Of a DNA stretch of 64,000 nt, positions 23,943-33,506 are shown piece by piece; within the stretch, counting starts at the first letter, position 1; every line of letters starts with the position of its first letter. Made by a program: the position numbers and the translations under genes. Location of the stretch: NCBI GenBank assembly GCA_029237825.1, contig JAQZBQ010000004.1, positions 1 through 64,000 of the forward strand. Direction: 5' to 3'. Below the pieces are notes generated by a model. The model was not told the DNA's origin. It saw nothing but the letters and a program-made list of their open reading frames with translations, and ran no database searches. This DNA is from Bacteroidota bacterium. GTDB lineage: Bacteria > Bacteroidota > Bacteroidia > B-17B0 > Aurantibacillaceae.

Positions 23943-25460
23943 TTATAACTTAGACAAAGCATTCTTAAGACGGGTGACAACCTCTTCCTTTCCTAAAAGT
24001 GCAAGCATATCAAATAACTGTGCACCTCCGGCAACACCGGTAGTGAGTACACGGACCAGTTGCATATCAATTTTACCTAATTCTGGTTCCGCAGCTGTAA
24101 ATAAATCATGTATAGAATTAATGTTCCAGTTATCAAGTCCAGATAGTTTTTCAGTCAGTTTTGTATAGGTTGATTTAGAATTTTCGTTCCATTTTTTCGC
24201 CATTACCTTTTCATCATACGAAGTTGGCGCCACAAAAAAATAAGAACCGAGATCATAAAATTCAGTAACAAAATGCGCTTTTTCTTTTACGAGCCTGCAA
24301 AATTCCTTAACAAACGCTTTATCTTTTTTAATGCCTTTCGCTTCCAGCAAGGGCATCGCCGAATCTGCCAATTGTTCGTCTGTCTGCATGCGCAGGTATT
24401 GTTGGTTGAACCATTTTGTTTTTTCCGGATCAAACTTAGCGCCGGATTTGTTTACACGTTCGAAAGAGAAATTGGCTATTAATTCATCCTTGGTCATAAT
24501 CTCCCGGTTATCGCCAGGGTTCCAACCAAGTAAAGCAAGCATATTAATAAAAGCGTCGGGAGTGAATCCCGATTCCCTGTAGCCTATGTAGCTTTCGCCG
24601 GTTCGTTCGTCATGCCAGTTAATTGGAAACATCGGCAAACCGGATTTATCGCGTTTCGACAATTTTCCATTTCCGTCAGGTTTAAGAATGAGTGGTAGAT
24701 GAGCCAACTGGGGCATTTCTGATTCCAGGCCAAGGTATCTGTAAATTAAAATATGAGACGGTGCACTTGGAAGCCATTCTTCACCGCGAACGGCGTGTGA
24801 AATTTTCATTTCAATATCATCCACGATATGCGCCAGGTGATAGGTAGGCATCCCATCCGACTTCAAAAGTACTTTATCATCTACCTGACTTGAATTTACA
24901 GTAACCCAACCGCGAATGATGTCATGAAAACGGATTTCTTCGTTACGGGGAACTTTTAAACGAACTACATAAGGGGCGCCGCTTTCCACTAATTTTTTTA
25001 CTTCATCTTCCGGCAGCGTCAAAGAATTGCGCATATTCTGGCGAGTCACGGCATTGTACTGTGGAGCAACTACTTTTGCAGCTTCCAACCGCTTACGCAT
25101 TTCGTCAAGTTCTTCCGACGTGTCAAAAGCAAGGTATGCGTGACCTGATTCGATTAGACGATCAGCATATCTTTTATAAATACCAAGTTCTTTACGTTCG
25201 CTTTGTCTGTATGGGGCATAAGGTCCGTCTCCAAAGCCAACGCCTTCATTTGGTTCAATGCCGCACCACTTCAAGGCATTAATGATGTATTCCTCGGCGC
25301 CTTTTACATAACGTGTTTGATCAGTATCTTCAATGCGAAGTATAAAATCGCCGTGATGTTTTTTTGCATACAAGTAACTAAAAAGGGCGGTGCGTACACC
25401 TCCCATATGTAATCCGCCTGTTGGACTAGGCGCGAAACGTAAACGAACTCTTTTTTCCAT
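23943..25460 (-). CDS. gltX: Glutamate--tRNA ligase
   Basis: GluRS charges tRNA-Glu. The class I signatures are FAPSPTGGLHMGG (HIGH-type) and GKLSKRD (KMSKS-type), with a typical length of about 505 aa and an alpha-helical anticodon-binding C-terminus. The start is the ATG at 25460 (MEKRVRL); a TTG three codons earlier is also in frame but would overlap the promoter box. There is no GlnRS in the window, so it cannot be told whether this enzyme also mischarges tRNA-Gln. Confidence 0.97.
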   Translation of the reverse strand: MEKRVRLRFAPSPTGGLHMGGVRTALFSYLYAKKHHGDFILRIEDTDQTRYVKGAEEYIINALKWCGIEPNEGVGFGDGPYAPYRQSERKELGIYKRYADRLIESGHAYLAFDTSEELDEMRKRLEAAKVVAPQYNAVTRQNMRNSLTLPEDEVKKLVESGAPYVVRLKVPRNEEIRFHDIIRGWVTVNSSQVDDKVLLKSDGMPTYHLAHIVDDIEMKISHAVRGEEWLPSAPSHILIYRYLGLESEMPQLAHLPLILKPDGNGKLSKRDKSGLPMFPINWHDERTGESYIGYRESGFTPDAFINMLALLGWNPGDNREIMTKDELIANFSFERVNKSGAKFDPEKTKWFNQQYLRMQTDEQLADSAMPLLEAKGIKKDKAFVKEFCRLVKEKAHFVTEFYDLGSYFFVAPTSYDEKVMAKKWNENSKSTYTKLTEKLSGLDNWNINSIHDLFTAAEPELGKIDMQLVRVLTTGVAGGAQLFDMLALLGKEEVVTRLKNALSKL

Positions 25461-25466
25461 AGGCGC

Positions 25467-25474
25467 CAAAGATA
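25467..25474 (-). promoter_or_regulatory. Putative -7 box of gltX
   Basis: The minus strand reads TATCTTTG, identical to the box before dxs, six bases before the gltX ATG. A TTGACA lies upstream. The short spacing implies an almost leaderless mRNA. Confidence 0.5.
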
Positions 25475-25523
25475 AATATAAAATGTCAACCGATTTTAAT
25501 AAAAAAAACCTAGCTTTAAATTA

Positions 25524-27515
25524 ATGAAACGCAGGATACTATTATATGTTTTCACTTTTGTAACCGCAGCACTTTGCCAAAAAGCGATTTGTCAGGATTT
25601 GAATATCGATTCGTGCTTGCGTGTATTGAAGACGTTGGATGAAGATACTAATAAAGTTATTTTGCTTAACAAAATCGCCTGGCACATCGCGTACTCCAAC
25701 CTTCAAACGGGTATGGATTATTCCAATCAAAGTATTGAACTGGCTGAAAAATTGAAATTTGAAACGATTTACTCCCGTTTATACAATACGCGGGGCGCCA
25801 TATTTGCGGACAAAGCGGAAGTTGCCCAGGCATTAAATGATTACATCAGCGGACTGAAATATGCGAAAAAATACAATCAGAATAACGCACTTGCAGCATT
25901 GTATAATTCACTCGGAAATATGTATGGCGCCAGTGGTGAAAGCCGAAAGGCACTGTCGTATTACCTTTTGAGTGTTGATGCCATTGAAAAAAGTAAATCG
26001 GGAAAGTTGCCGATTCCTGTCTACAGTAACCTGGTAGGAATTTATAATACATTAAATATGTTTGATAGTGCGATGTATTATGTGAACCTGTGTATTGATT
26101 ATAATACAAAAAGTGGCAACAAAGCAGTTTTAGCTACTAATTATATCTCGTTGTCAGAGATTTATACCGCACAGAAACTGGCCCACCAAGCCCTGGGTGC
26201 TGCAGAGAAAGCAGCGTTGCTGGCAAGGGACCTTGGCGATGATTACACCATTTCACACGCGCTGGTTCAGTTAGGCAATGCCCATTTGATTAACGGAAAT
26301 TACAAAGATGCCTTTAAGTATACAGAAGAAGCCATTGTGCATTCTAAGAAAACAGGTGATCTTCCTGCTTTGGAACAGGCAACGCTTTATCTAAGTCAGA
26401 TATACGAGGCAACCGGTGATTTTAAGAACAGCCTCAAATTTTTTAAAGAGTATAAAGTTTATCAGGATAGCGCGCTTAATAAAGAGAGCATCCAGCAGGT
26501 AAAAAACGCGGAAGCTAAGTATGAAAGTGAAAAAAAGCAAAAGGAAATTGAATTGTTGCACGAACGACAGAAAGTAAGTGAGGCGGAAGGAGCAAAGAAG
26601 AAGATGTATTTATATGCGGCAATTGCCGGTATTCTGGCGCTTGCGGTTATTTTAATCGTTTTATACAGGAATAACCGTTTGAAACAAAAAACCAACAGGG
26701 AACTGGAGCAATTTAATGTTGAGGTGAATAAACAAAAAAATATTGTTGAAGAGAAAAACAAGGAAATTACCGATAGTATTAATTACGCCAGGAGAATTCA
26801 GCAAAACATTTTAACCAATGATAATTATTTTAAAAGGCACACATCCGATTTTTTTATTTTATTTAAACCGAAAGATATTGTAAGCGGAGATTTTTACTGG
26901 GCACTAAACCATAAGGGTAAATTAATGGTGATGACGGCCGATTGCACAGGACATGGAGTTCCAGGAGCCATGATGAGTATGATGGGAATTAATTTCCTCA
27001 ACGAAATAGTTAATGAAAAACACATTGATGCGCCTGAATCAATTCTTAATCAGCTCCGGAGTGATATTATTAAAATGTTAAATCCGGAAGGAAGCACAGA
27101 AGAAACGAAGGATGGGATGGATTGTTGTTTGTGCAGTTTTGATTTCGATGCAGGAAAGCTCAGGTATTCAAACGCCAACAATAAGTTTTACCTGATACGG
27201 AGTGGGCGCCTTTTAATTTCAGAAACAAATAAAATGCCCGTGGGCGCCGGCCATTCGGTTCACCAGCTTTTTCAGGGTTTTGAAATGGAACTTCAAAAAG
27301 GAGACTTAGTGGTTACCTTAACTGATGGATATGCGGATCAGTTTGGCGGGCCTAAAGGAAAAAAGTTTAAGTATAAACAACTTGAACAGTTGCTTGAAAA
27401 CTATGCGCACCTTCCACTTTTTGAATTAAAGGAAGTCCTCGACATAACCTTTGAAAACTGGAAAGGTAATAACGAACAGATTGATGATGTATGCCTCATC
27501 GGTATTAAAGTGTAA
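25524..27515 (+). CDS. TPR-sensor SpoIIE-type (PP2C) protein phosphatase
   Basis: A signal peptide (about 1-25) is followed by six or so periplasmic tetratricopeptide repeats (about 35-340), a transmembrane helix (about 359-379), a short coiled coil and a cytoplasmic SpoIIE/RsbU-type PP2C domain (about 420-663). Metal-binding and core motifs are KDIVSGDFYW, TADCTGHGVPGAMMS, LTDGYADQFGG and DDVCLIGIKV. It probably dephosphorylates a Ser/Thr-phosphorylated partner, classically an anti-sigma-factor antagonist, in response to a periplasmic signal; no such partner is nearby. Its stop overlaps the next gene's start as TAATG, indicating coupled translation. TAGCTTTA sits five bases before the ATG, one mismatch from the -7 box. 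Confidence 0.9.
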   Translation: MKRRILLYVFTFVTAALCQKAICQDLNIDSCLRVLKTLDEDTNKVILLNKIAWHIAYSNLQTGMDYSNQSIELAEKLKFETIYSRLYNTRGAIFADKAEVAQALNDYISGLKYAKKYNQNNALAALYNSLGNMYGASGESRKALSYYLLSVDAIEKSKSGKLPIPVYSNLVGIYNTLNMFDSAMYYVNLCIDYNTKSGNKAVLATNYISLSEIYTAQKLAHQALGAAEKAALLARDLGDDYTISHALVQLGNAHLINGNYKDAFKYTEEAIVHSKKTGDLPALEQATLYLSQIYEATGDFKNSLKFFKEYKVYQDSALNKESIQQVKNAEAKYESEKKQKEIELLHERQKVSEAEGAKKKMYLYAAIAGILALAVILIVLYRNNRLKQKTNRELEQFNVEVNKQKNIVEEKNKEITDSINYARRIQQNILTNDNYFKRHTSDFFILFKPKDIVSGDFYWALNHKGKLMVMTADCTGHGVPGAMMSMMGINFLNEIVNEKHIDAPESILNQLRSDIIKMLNPEGSTEETKDGMDCCLCSFDFDAGKLRYSNANNKFYLIRSGRLLISETNKMPVGAGHSVHQLFQGFEMELQKGDLVVTLTDGYADQFGGPKGKKFKYKQLEQLLENYAHLPLFELKEVLDITFENWKGNNEQIDDVCLIGIKV

Positions 27516-28492
27516 TGTCTATGGTCAAAAAAGATTTTAATCCCTTTCTCTATCATAGTGCAATCCTCCAGGATCTTTTCCGGGATGCTGTTAACCATAA
27601 AAATCCGGCAATTTGGTTATACAATCATAAAGCGCGGACATCACTCTTTATGCTGGAAGCTTTGACGCGGTTGCACAGTAAAGCATTTGAGGCGAAGTTT
27701 TTCCAAAAATGGAACAGGCGTTTCAAAAAGCTGGAGGACCTGTTTGGTGTAATGGACGAATACATTCAACCACAAAGAGAACTGAAAAAAAATCGCGGAA
27801 TAGATAAGCTTATTCGGGAATTCTTTTCAACTCAATCAGAAAAAGCTACTAACAAATGTAACAAACGGTTGAATGATAAAGGTTGGCTGAATAGTAAAAT
27901 CAGCTCTTTCGAGAAAAAAATTAAACGCTTGGATATTACATACGACGATGCGCATCGAAATGTTCTCCGGGATGCATTAAGATGCGAACCCAGAGAAGTT
28001 CTGGAGTTTGTTCGCAGTTTAAACTTTAAGTTCGAGGATATTGAACAAGTTCATGAAGTTCGCCGTAAGTTACGTTGGTTAAGTATGTATGCAGCGGCAT
28101 TCAGAGGTTTAATCCAATTGGAAAAATCCGGAAAGAAACATTCATTTTCGAAAAATTACCTTACTCAAGAGGTATTGAATTCGCCGTTTAATAAATTGGA
28201 ACTTAAGCCTGATGGCATTGAGATTATTTTATATGACCGGGAAAAATTTATGGCTTTAAGCTGGTTAATTAGTGAGCTTGGAAATATTAAAGACAAAGGA
28301 ATACTTCACAAACAACTTTCTGACGCAGTTTATGTAGACACAGAATATTCAAGAAAAGAGGCGGATGAAAAAGCAAACGCGATTTTAAAAGTCAAAGGCA
28401 GATTGCAGGCTGAGTTATTAAAAAGAGCTTCCGAGTATACCAGGGCCGCACTGGAGAAGGATAAAATTCTAGACAATTTAATTATCGAATAA
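27515..28492 (+). CDS. CHAD-like alpha-helical protein
   Basis: The 325-residue soluble protein is almost wholly helical and strongly basic. Two segments look like the conserved halves of CHAD domains: LYNHKARTSLFMLEALTRLH (about 28-48) and VHEVRRKLRWLSMYAAAF (about 190-208), each with a His followed by spaced basic residues, and a late ALSWLISELGNIKD resembling the end of CHAD repeats. CHAD domains bind polyphosphate. Assignment is by motif reading only and could be wrong. Translational coupling to the phosphatase (TAATG) suggests a joint function. Its stop lies 11 bases inside the end of the convergent PorU2-like gene. Confidence 0.65.
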   Translation: MSMVKKDFNPFLYHSAILQDLFRDAVNHKNPAIWLYNHKARTSLFMLEALTRLHSKAFEAKFFQKWNRRFKKLEDLFGVMDEYIQPQRELKKNRGIDKLIREFFSTQSEKATNKCNKRLNDKGWLNSKISSFEKKIKRLDITYDDAHRNVLRDALRCEPREVLEFVRSLNFKFEDIEQVHEVRRKLRWLSMYAAAFRGLIQLEKSGKKHSFSKNYLTQEVLNSPFNKLELKPDGIEIILYDREKFMALSWLISELGNIKDKGILHKQLSDAVYVDTEYSRKEADEKANAILKVKGRLQAELLKRASEYTRAALEKDKILDNLIIE

Positions 28493-31400
28493 TTACTAAT
28501 TTGCCAATTCCTTTTTTGAAAAAAGCGTCGGCGTCCGTTTGCTTTTTTTCTACAGACTGACCATTATGACGAGTTATCACTTTATACAGGTAAACACCAT
28601 TGGCTAATTTATCTCCGAACTCATCTTTTCCGTCCCAGGCATATTCGGTGATATTTCTGCCAATGTGCAGGCTGCCCAATTCGTCCTTAATAATTTCTTT
28701 CACCACTTTTCCCGTGATCGTCATGATTTGGATGGTGAAGATATCAGGGATTTCACTTCCGGTTAGGGTAAATACAAATCGCGTTGAGGTACTGAAAGGG
28801 TTGGGGTAATTTAGGACTTCTGTTACTGATTGTTTGTTTACAATTTCAAACTGAATATTATAATCAACGGCACCAGAAACGTTCATGCTCCTGTCATTTG
28901 CCTGTACAATGAGTTTGTATTTACCATCTTCGGGAAATTCGGGCCGCCACTCAATCTTGCACGAATTGTTTGGTAATTGTGCTTTAGTAAAGACAAGATC
29001 CTTCGCAAAAAATAATCGCTTCTCAGCTGGTTGATTCGGATACTTAATAAACACTTTAAAATCTGAGGTATCATCCAGTGCAAGGAATTTGTTTTCATCT
29101 TTCAAGGTTACTAAAACATGCGGCCTCGAGGAAATAATATCGCCGTTAAGGATATGCGTGCCGTCAAAGGTTACATCCAGCAAAGGATTAGCATTGTCGC
29201 GGGCAACGTTAAAACCAATTCGGGCAATGTTGTTAAAGTGGTATTGTTCTGCCTGATACTTTGGATGACCCTGCGGGTTTACATCAACCCACAAATAATT
29301 AAACCCGGGATAATCCAGACTATTGAAAATTATGGTATCAAGGATCACCTGTCCCGGAACGAAGGGTTTCGTTTTCAATTTGTAAGGTAGTGTGTGGTTT
29401 ACTTTTTGAGCATCTTCTATTCGGTATGTTACCAACAAACTATCCGTAAATGGTAGAGCTCCGATATTGGTAATTGGTATTTGAACAATGAGCCGGTCGC
29501 CTTCCTGAATTGCCTGAAGCGAGGCATTGCTTACAAATCCTTGTTGCGGATTGATGGCGCATTCTGGTACCGGATCGTAATAGATTTGCCATTTTCTTAA
29601 TTGTGGTGTAAATACATCATCGTACATGCGTACGGCCAGTTTCAGTTTTGGATAGACAGAAGCGTCTACGAAGGACGACATGTTTAGCACATCAAAATTA
29701 TTCTTGTTGAAAGTTGCCAATGTGTCCATTGTGCCATTTGCCTTAATTCCTATTACTTTTAGTTTTACACTATCATTGGCAAGGCTTTGAGTGGTGTAGT
29801 GCCAATGCAAACTATTCCAGTTAATTGCAGGTCCAATAATTTCCGAAGCAATGTAACCATTGTTCCACTTCGTTGTCATTGTATCAATAAGGGTAATTTT
29901 ATCTGCGGAGGCACTACCAATTACTTCATGGCCGTTATACGGGAAGTTTTGTTTTTTTCCGAAAATGATAACAGGAAGAGTATCAGGAATGCTGCTCAGT
30001 GAGCTGCCACCGAATTTTGCAAAGGCCTGGTATAATGAGGAGCCAAACGTGGAAGATTTGTGGGAATTGCTGCTGTAAGCAAGTATATAGTGTCCTGGAT
30101 TCACACCGTTTAAGAAGGTCTCCAGATCGCTTTTCCAATTCGGATTTGGACCGCAATAGGTATTTGGACCAAAATCAAATGAAGCCCGGCTTTCAAACGG
30201 GAAAGCAAGGCAATTGTTGTGCGGAGCAGCAAATCCGGCAACGGTAACTGATGATGTCCAGGGTTGCGTGGAAATGGAATCAAAAACCCCAATCGACCAA
30301 CCATCGTTATTATTAAAATTATAGTTGGATTCAATGGTGGTATTGATGGTATATTGTATGCCATAAAGGTCGTCGCTTTTAAATTCGTTCTGGCATTTAA
30401 TCGATACCTTGTTATTGAAAAATGCAAAAAGTCGCTGAGGCTTCAGGTAAGTAACATATCGATAGGTGTCGTCCTTGAATTGGTGGAAGTGTGCCTGTGA
30501 CCAACCGTTTTTACCGGTAATCTTCTGAAATGAACTTTCTCTCCATTTCAAACGATCTGTGATCAATGTCGAGTCTTTTTTAATCCTCCAAAAATACACA
30601 GTACTGTCGGCGCCAGGAAGATTGGTGGTCCATTGAATGATTCCACCGACACTGTTGATGGTTGTGGTGGTAATCGGATTTAAAAATGTGTCATTGGTAT
30701 CCAGTTGAAGGATGTAATTTGCAGCCGGGGCAAATGGATCTGCCGTGGATGCTTTTAATGTGATTTGAGTTGTATTGGGCACAATGGCGTATTTATAGGG
30801 GAACACGGGTAACACATCGCCTCCGGAAATAAAAAGGTCTACAAAACCGTTCGTGGTATTATTGTTTTCAGCGAGTTCGTTTATTTCATTATAGTAATCA
30901 ATAGTAACCTTGAAATGATTTAGTCCCACAGCCTTTTCAGCATCTTTGAAGATGTTGAAGGAAAGGGTATCCTGGTAAAATGGCGCACTGACTTTATGAA
31001 AATAACTTATCGAATCACCATTAGGAAAGAAACGTTCTGTTTTTACGATAAACGAATCTCTAACAGCCATACCGTTATTTTTAATTTTAATTTTTACCGC
31101 TATCGAATCAACAAGTGTAAAACCATCTAATGAAACGTATGAATTCTCTATGACATAGTCAGGTTTTTTAAAGGCATTTATTCTGATGGATGGATCGCCT
31201 TCAAGGGTCATTTCGAGATTTGTGATTTCCTGAAGTTGATTAGGGATGCCTGAGGTTTTAATAGACGTGTTTTTAATCGCATCACCCACACCTTTAAAAT
31301 AAGTTTCATAGCCTAATGATTTGTAAATTCCCTCAGTGTAATAATACAACGTGCTCACCAGTCCTGATGAAGAGGAAGCAATGAAACCAATACTGCCCTT

Positions 31401-33506
31401 ATCCGGAATGAGCGTGAATACTTCACTCGTACTATTGGATTCTGGTAAATGAATGTCGCCCGAATAACAGGAATTTGCCAGGAACAAAGGGTATTTGTCT
31501 TTATTGTTGTATAGTGAAGGGTCATCAATTGCCTGGTCGAAACCGGTTACAGAACCATGCCCGAAAAATGTAATAAGTGACGCACCATAGTTAATCAGGT
31601 TAGTTACAGAGTCGCTTACACTGATTTGAATGGGAGCAGTGGTGGTTTTCTGAAAACTGAAAGTAGTTCCGCCGAACAAAGTATCTTTTATGATGTTACC
31701 AAAAGTATTTAAATACGATTTAAAAGCATCCTGTTGAAATTTATCAGCGCCGCCACTAAAATGCAATATATGTTTATGCCAGTCTTTTGGCGGGGCAGGT
31801 GAGGCCAAGCCATTTGGTCCAGTACCTTCATGTGCCTGTACCTTGGCTAGATAATTTAATACTTCCTGGTCGGTTTTTCCTGAAACTCTTCCCACGGGAA
31901 TAAACGGTGTAGAAGAGTTTGCGCCATGAATTCCAGCGGTCAGCAAATTATCCGAAGATGGATTTCCCATGGTTGGAACCCGGCATAAATTCCAGTTATA
32001 GGCATTGTTGCGAACTTTTTCGTTGCGGATGGATTTACCGATAAGCAATAAATATTTGGGTGGAGCAGGAAGTTGGTAGCTCAGGTAGCGGCAAAAATTC
32101 TTAATAGCCAATGGATTTTTTATGTTCCCATAAGCAAACTGGTCGTAAAGATCATCGATGTCGGCCATGATTACGTGATTGGAACCTCCAGCCATGCTTT
32201 GACGGTAAGTTTTATAAGCGTTGGCTGAACTTTGCAAGCTTTTATGGGTAATGAGAACAAAGGCTGAATCGGGATTACTGGTTTGGTAATTGATAAAAAA
32301 GCCATTCTGATTAACCGGGCTTAGCTTAGTCACATTCAAAACATTGGCTGAAGTAGTGAGAAAACATTCCTTTTCAGAAAGAGAATTTGGAACCAGTGCT
32401 TTCACATTGGAACCATTCACAACACATGAAATATATTTATGATTGGTTAGATCATACAACAGAACAGAAGAGGAACCTACGGTAACATTCTGCAAATCAA
32501 GAAATGTTTTAACGGAAGTACTATTGCCAACGAAAAAAAGTTTTTCTGAAGTATTCGCAAAATCCGGGACCTGGGGATACTTTAAATAGAGGTAATGAAT
32601 GTTGGTGTTGTTGGGGTATATCAGCTGATTCACTTCACTGCTGATTTTAAGATGAGAGGTATTTTGTAATTGAGAAGACGCTATTTGCTTTTCTACATAA
32701 ATCTGGCTGGTTCCGAAAAACGTAGTATCAAATATAGTGGAGTAGGTACCCGAGGAATTGAAATAATCCAGTTTAATTGCATGATCGTAAGTGAGATTTC
32801 CGTTATAGCGTGCCGACGCTCCTGAGAAACTCGCTTTAATGTAGGATGGCAAAGAAGCGGATGAATACACATTTAAATTTCCAAAATTCGTTTGCAGACT
32901 GTTTCCGAGCGTGATATTGGTTCCAAAGCCTTCACCGGTAATATAGCGCGGGTCCGTAATTACATTATCGATATACGACATGCCATGCGAATAACTTGAG
33001 TTTGAGGTTTGCGCTTTTTCAGAATAAAAGTGAGTTGCAGGGGTGTAACCCGAGAAGTTAACGTCGCTCTCTACACTCATTCTCCGGTTGTTTACCGAAG
33101 AGTTCCAGGTAAGAAAAACATAATTGGTGTCGTTGAATAAAGACAAATAGGGGTTTGGAAGTCGTGAAATGTTATGATAGGCAAGTGAGTCAAAAAAGCC
33201 ATCGTTCTTTTTAGCGAAAAATTCGATGTAATCGCCCGGATTAAAAGTGTCGTCGCTTTCACCATTCACGTGAATGTATTGCTCTTCGCCTTTTAAAAAT
33301 ATCTGGAAATTTTTAGGGTTAATCGATCCGGCAGGGATTCCGGAGTTAATAAGGGTGGTGAAATCAATACGGTAAATTCCTGTTTTTGGAACCTGGATCC
33401 GGTAATATTTCTGGGAGTAATCAATCCATTCATTACCATAATTTTGGGAGCTGAGGTAATTTGCATAAACAGACAGAAAGATAAAAAAGAATAAACGTTT
33501 TATCAT
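28482..33506 (-). CDS. PorU2-like C25 (gingipain-type) cysteine peptidase of T9SS
   Basis: This is a very large (1674 aa) exported protein with signal peptide (MIKRLFFFIFLSVYANYLSS). The peptidase C25 core lies at about 410-760, with catalytic His650 in FFGHGS and Cys680 in LANSCYSGD, close to the spacing in gingipains. The C-terminus (about 1565-1655) is a FlgD-like Ig/T9SS-type fold beginning NYPNPF and containing WDGKDEFGDKLANGVYLYK. Canonical PorU sortase is about 1150-1280 aa; the greater length and the FlgD-like end fit the group annotated PorU2. It is coupled by a four-base ATGA overlap to a PorV-like barrel, as PorU works with PorV at the outer membrane. Attachment of T9SS cargo is the likely role but unproven. 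Confidence 0.85.
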   Translation of the reverse strand: MIKRLFFFIFLSVYANYLSSQNYGNEWIDYSQKYYRIQVPKTGIYRIDFTTLINSGIPAGSINPKNFQIFLKGEEQYIHVNGESDDTFNPGDYIEFFAKKNDGFFDSLAYHNISRLPNPYLSLFNDTNYVFLTWNSSVNNRRMSVESDVNFSGYTPATHFYSEKAQTSNSSYSHGMSYIDNVITDPRYITGEGFGTNITLGNSLQTNFGNLNVYSSASLPSYIKASFSGASARYNGNLTYDHAIKLDYFNSSGTYSTIFDTTFFGTSQIYVEKQIASSQLQNTSHLKISSEVNQLIYPNNTNIHYLYLKYPQVPDFANTSEKLFFVGNSTSVKTFLDLQNVTVGSSSVLLYDLTNHKYISCVVNGSNVKALVPNSLSEKECFLTTSANVLNVTKLSPVNQNGFFINYQTSNPDSAFVLITHKSLQSSANAYKTYRQSMAGGSNHVIMADIDDLYDQFAYGNIKNPLAIKNFCRYLSYQLPAPPKYLLLIGKSIRNEKVRNNAYNWNLCRVPTMGNPSSDNLLTAGIHGANSSTPFIPVGRVSGKTDQEVLNYLAKVQAHEGTGPNGLASPAPPKDWHKHILHFSGGADKFQQDAFKSYLNTFGNIIKDTLFGGTTFSFQKTTTAPIQISVSDSVTNLINYGASLITFFGHGSVTGFDQAIDDPSLYNNKDKYPLFLANSCYSGDIHLPESNSTSEVFTLIPDKGSIGFIASSSSGLVSTLYYYTEGIYKSLGYETYFKGVGDAIKNTSIKTSGIPNQLQEITNLEMTLEGDPSIRINAFKKPDYVIENSYVSLDGFTLVDSIAVKIKIKNNGMAVRDSFIVKTERFFPNGDSISYFHKVSAPFYQDTLSFNIFKDAEKAVGLNHFKVTIDYYNEINELAENNNTTNGFVDLFISGGDVLPVFPYKYAIVPNTTQITLKASTADPFAPAANYILQLDTNDTFLNPITTTTINSVGGIIQWTTNLPGADSTVYFWRIKKDSTLITDRLKWRESSFQKITGKNGWSQAHFHQFKDDTYRYVTYLKPQRLFAFFNNKVSIKCQNEFKSDDLYGIQYTINTTIESNYNFNNNDGWSIGVFDSISTQPWTSSVTVAGFAAPHNNCLAFPFESRASFDFGPNTYCGPNPNWKSDLETFLNGVNPGHYILAYSSNSHKSSTFGSSLYQAFAKFGGSSLSSIPDTLPVIIFGKKQNFPYNGHEVIGSASADKITLIDTMTTKWNNGYIASEIIGPAINWNSLHWHYTTQSLANDSVKLKVIGIKANGTMDTLATFNKNNFDVLNMSSFVDASVYPKLKLAVRMYDDVFTPQLRKWQIYYDPVPECAINPQQGFVSNASLQAIQEGDRLIVQIPITNIGALPFTDSLLVTYRIEDAQKVNHTLPYKLKTKPFVPGQVILDTIIFNSLDYPGFNYLWVDVNPQGHPKYQAEQYHFNNIARIGFNVARDNANPLLDVTFDGTHILNGDIISSRPHVLVTLKDENKFLALDDTSDFKVFIKYPNQPAEKRLFFAKDLVFTKAQLPNNSCKIEWRPEFPEDGKYKLIVQANDRSMNVSGAVDYNIQFEIVNKQSVTEVLNYPNPFSTSTRFVFTLTGSEIPDIFTIQIMTITGKVVKEIIKDELGSLHIGRNITEYAWDGKDEFGDKLANGVYLYKVITRHNGQSVEKKQTDADAFFKKGIGKLVIIR

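Noticed and set aside
28482-33506. Canonical PorU
   Set aside because: The protein is about 400-500 residues too long and ends in a FlgD-like domain, so the PorU2 label fits better.
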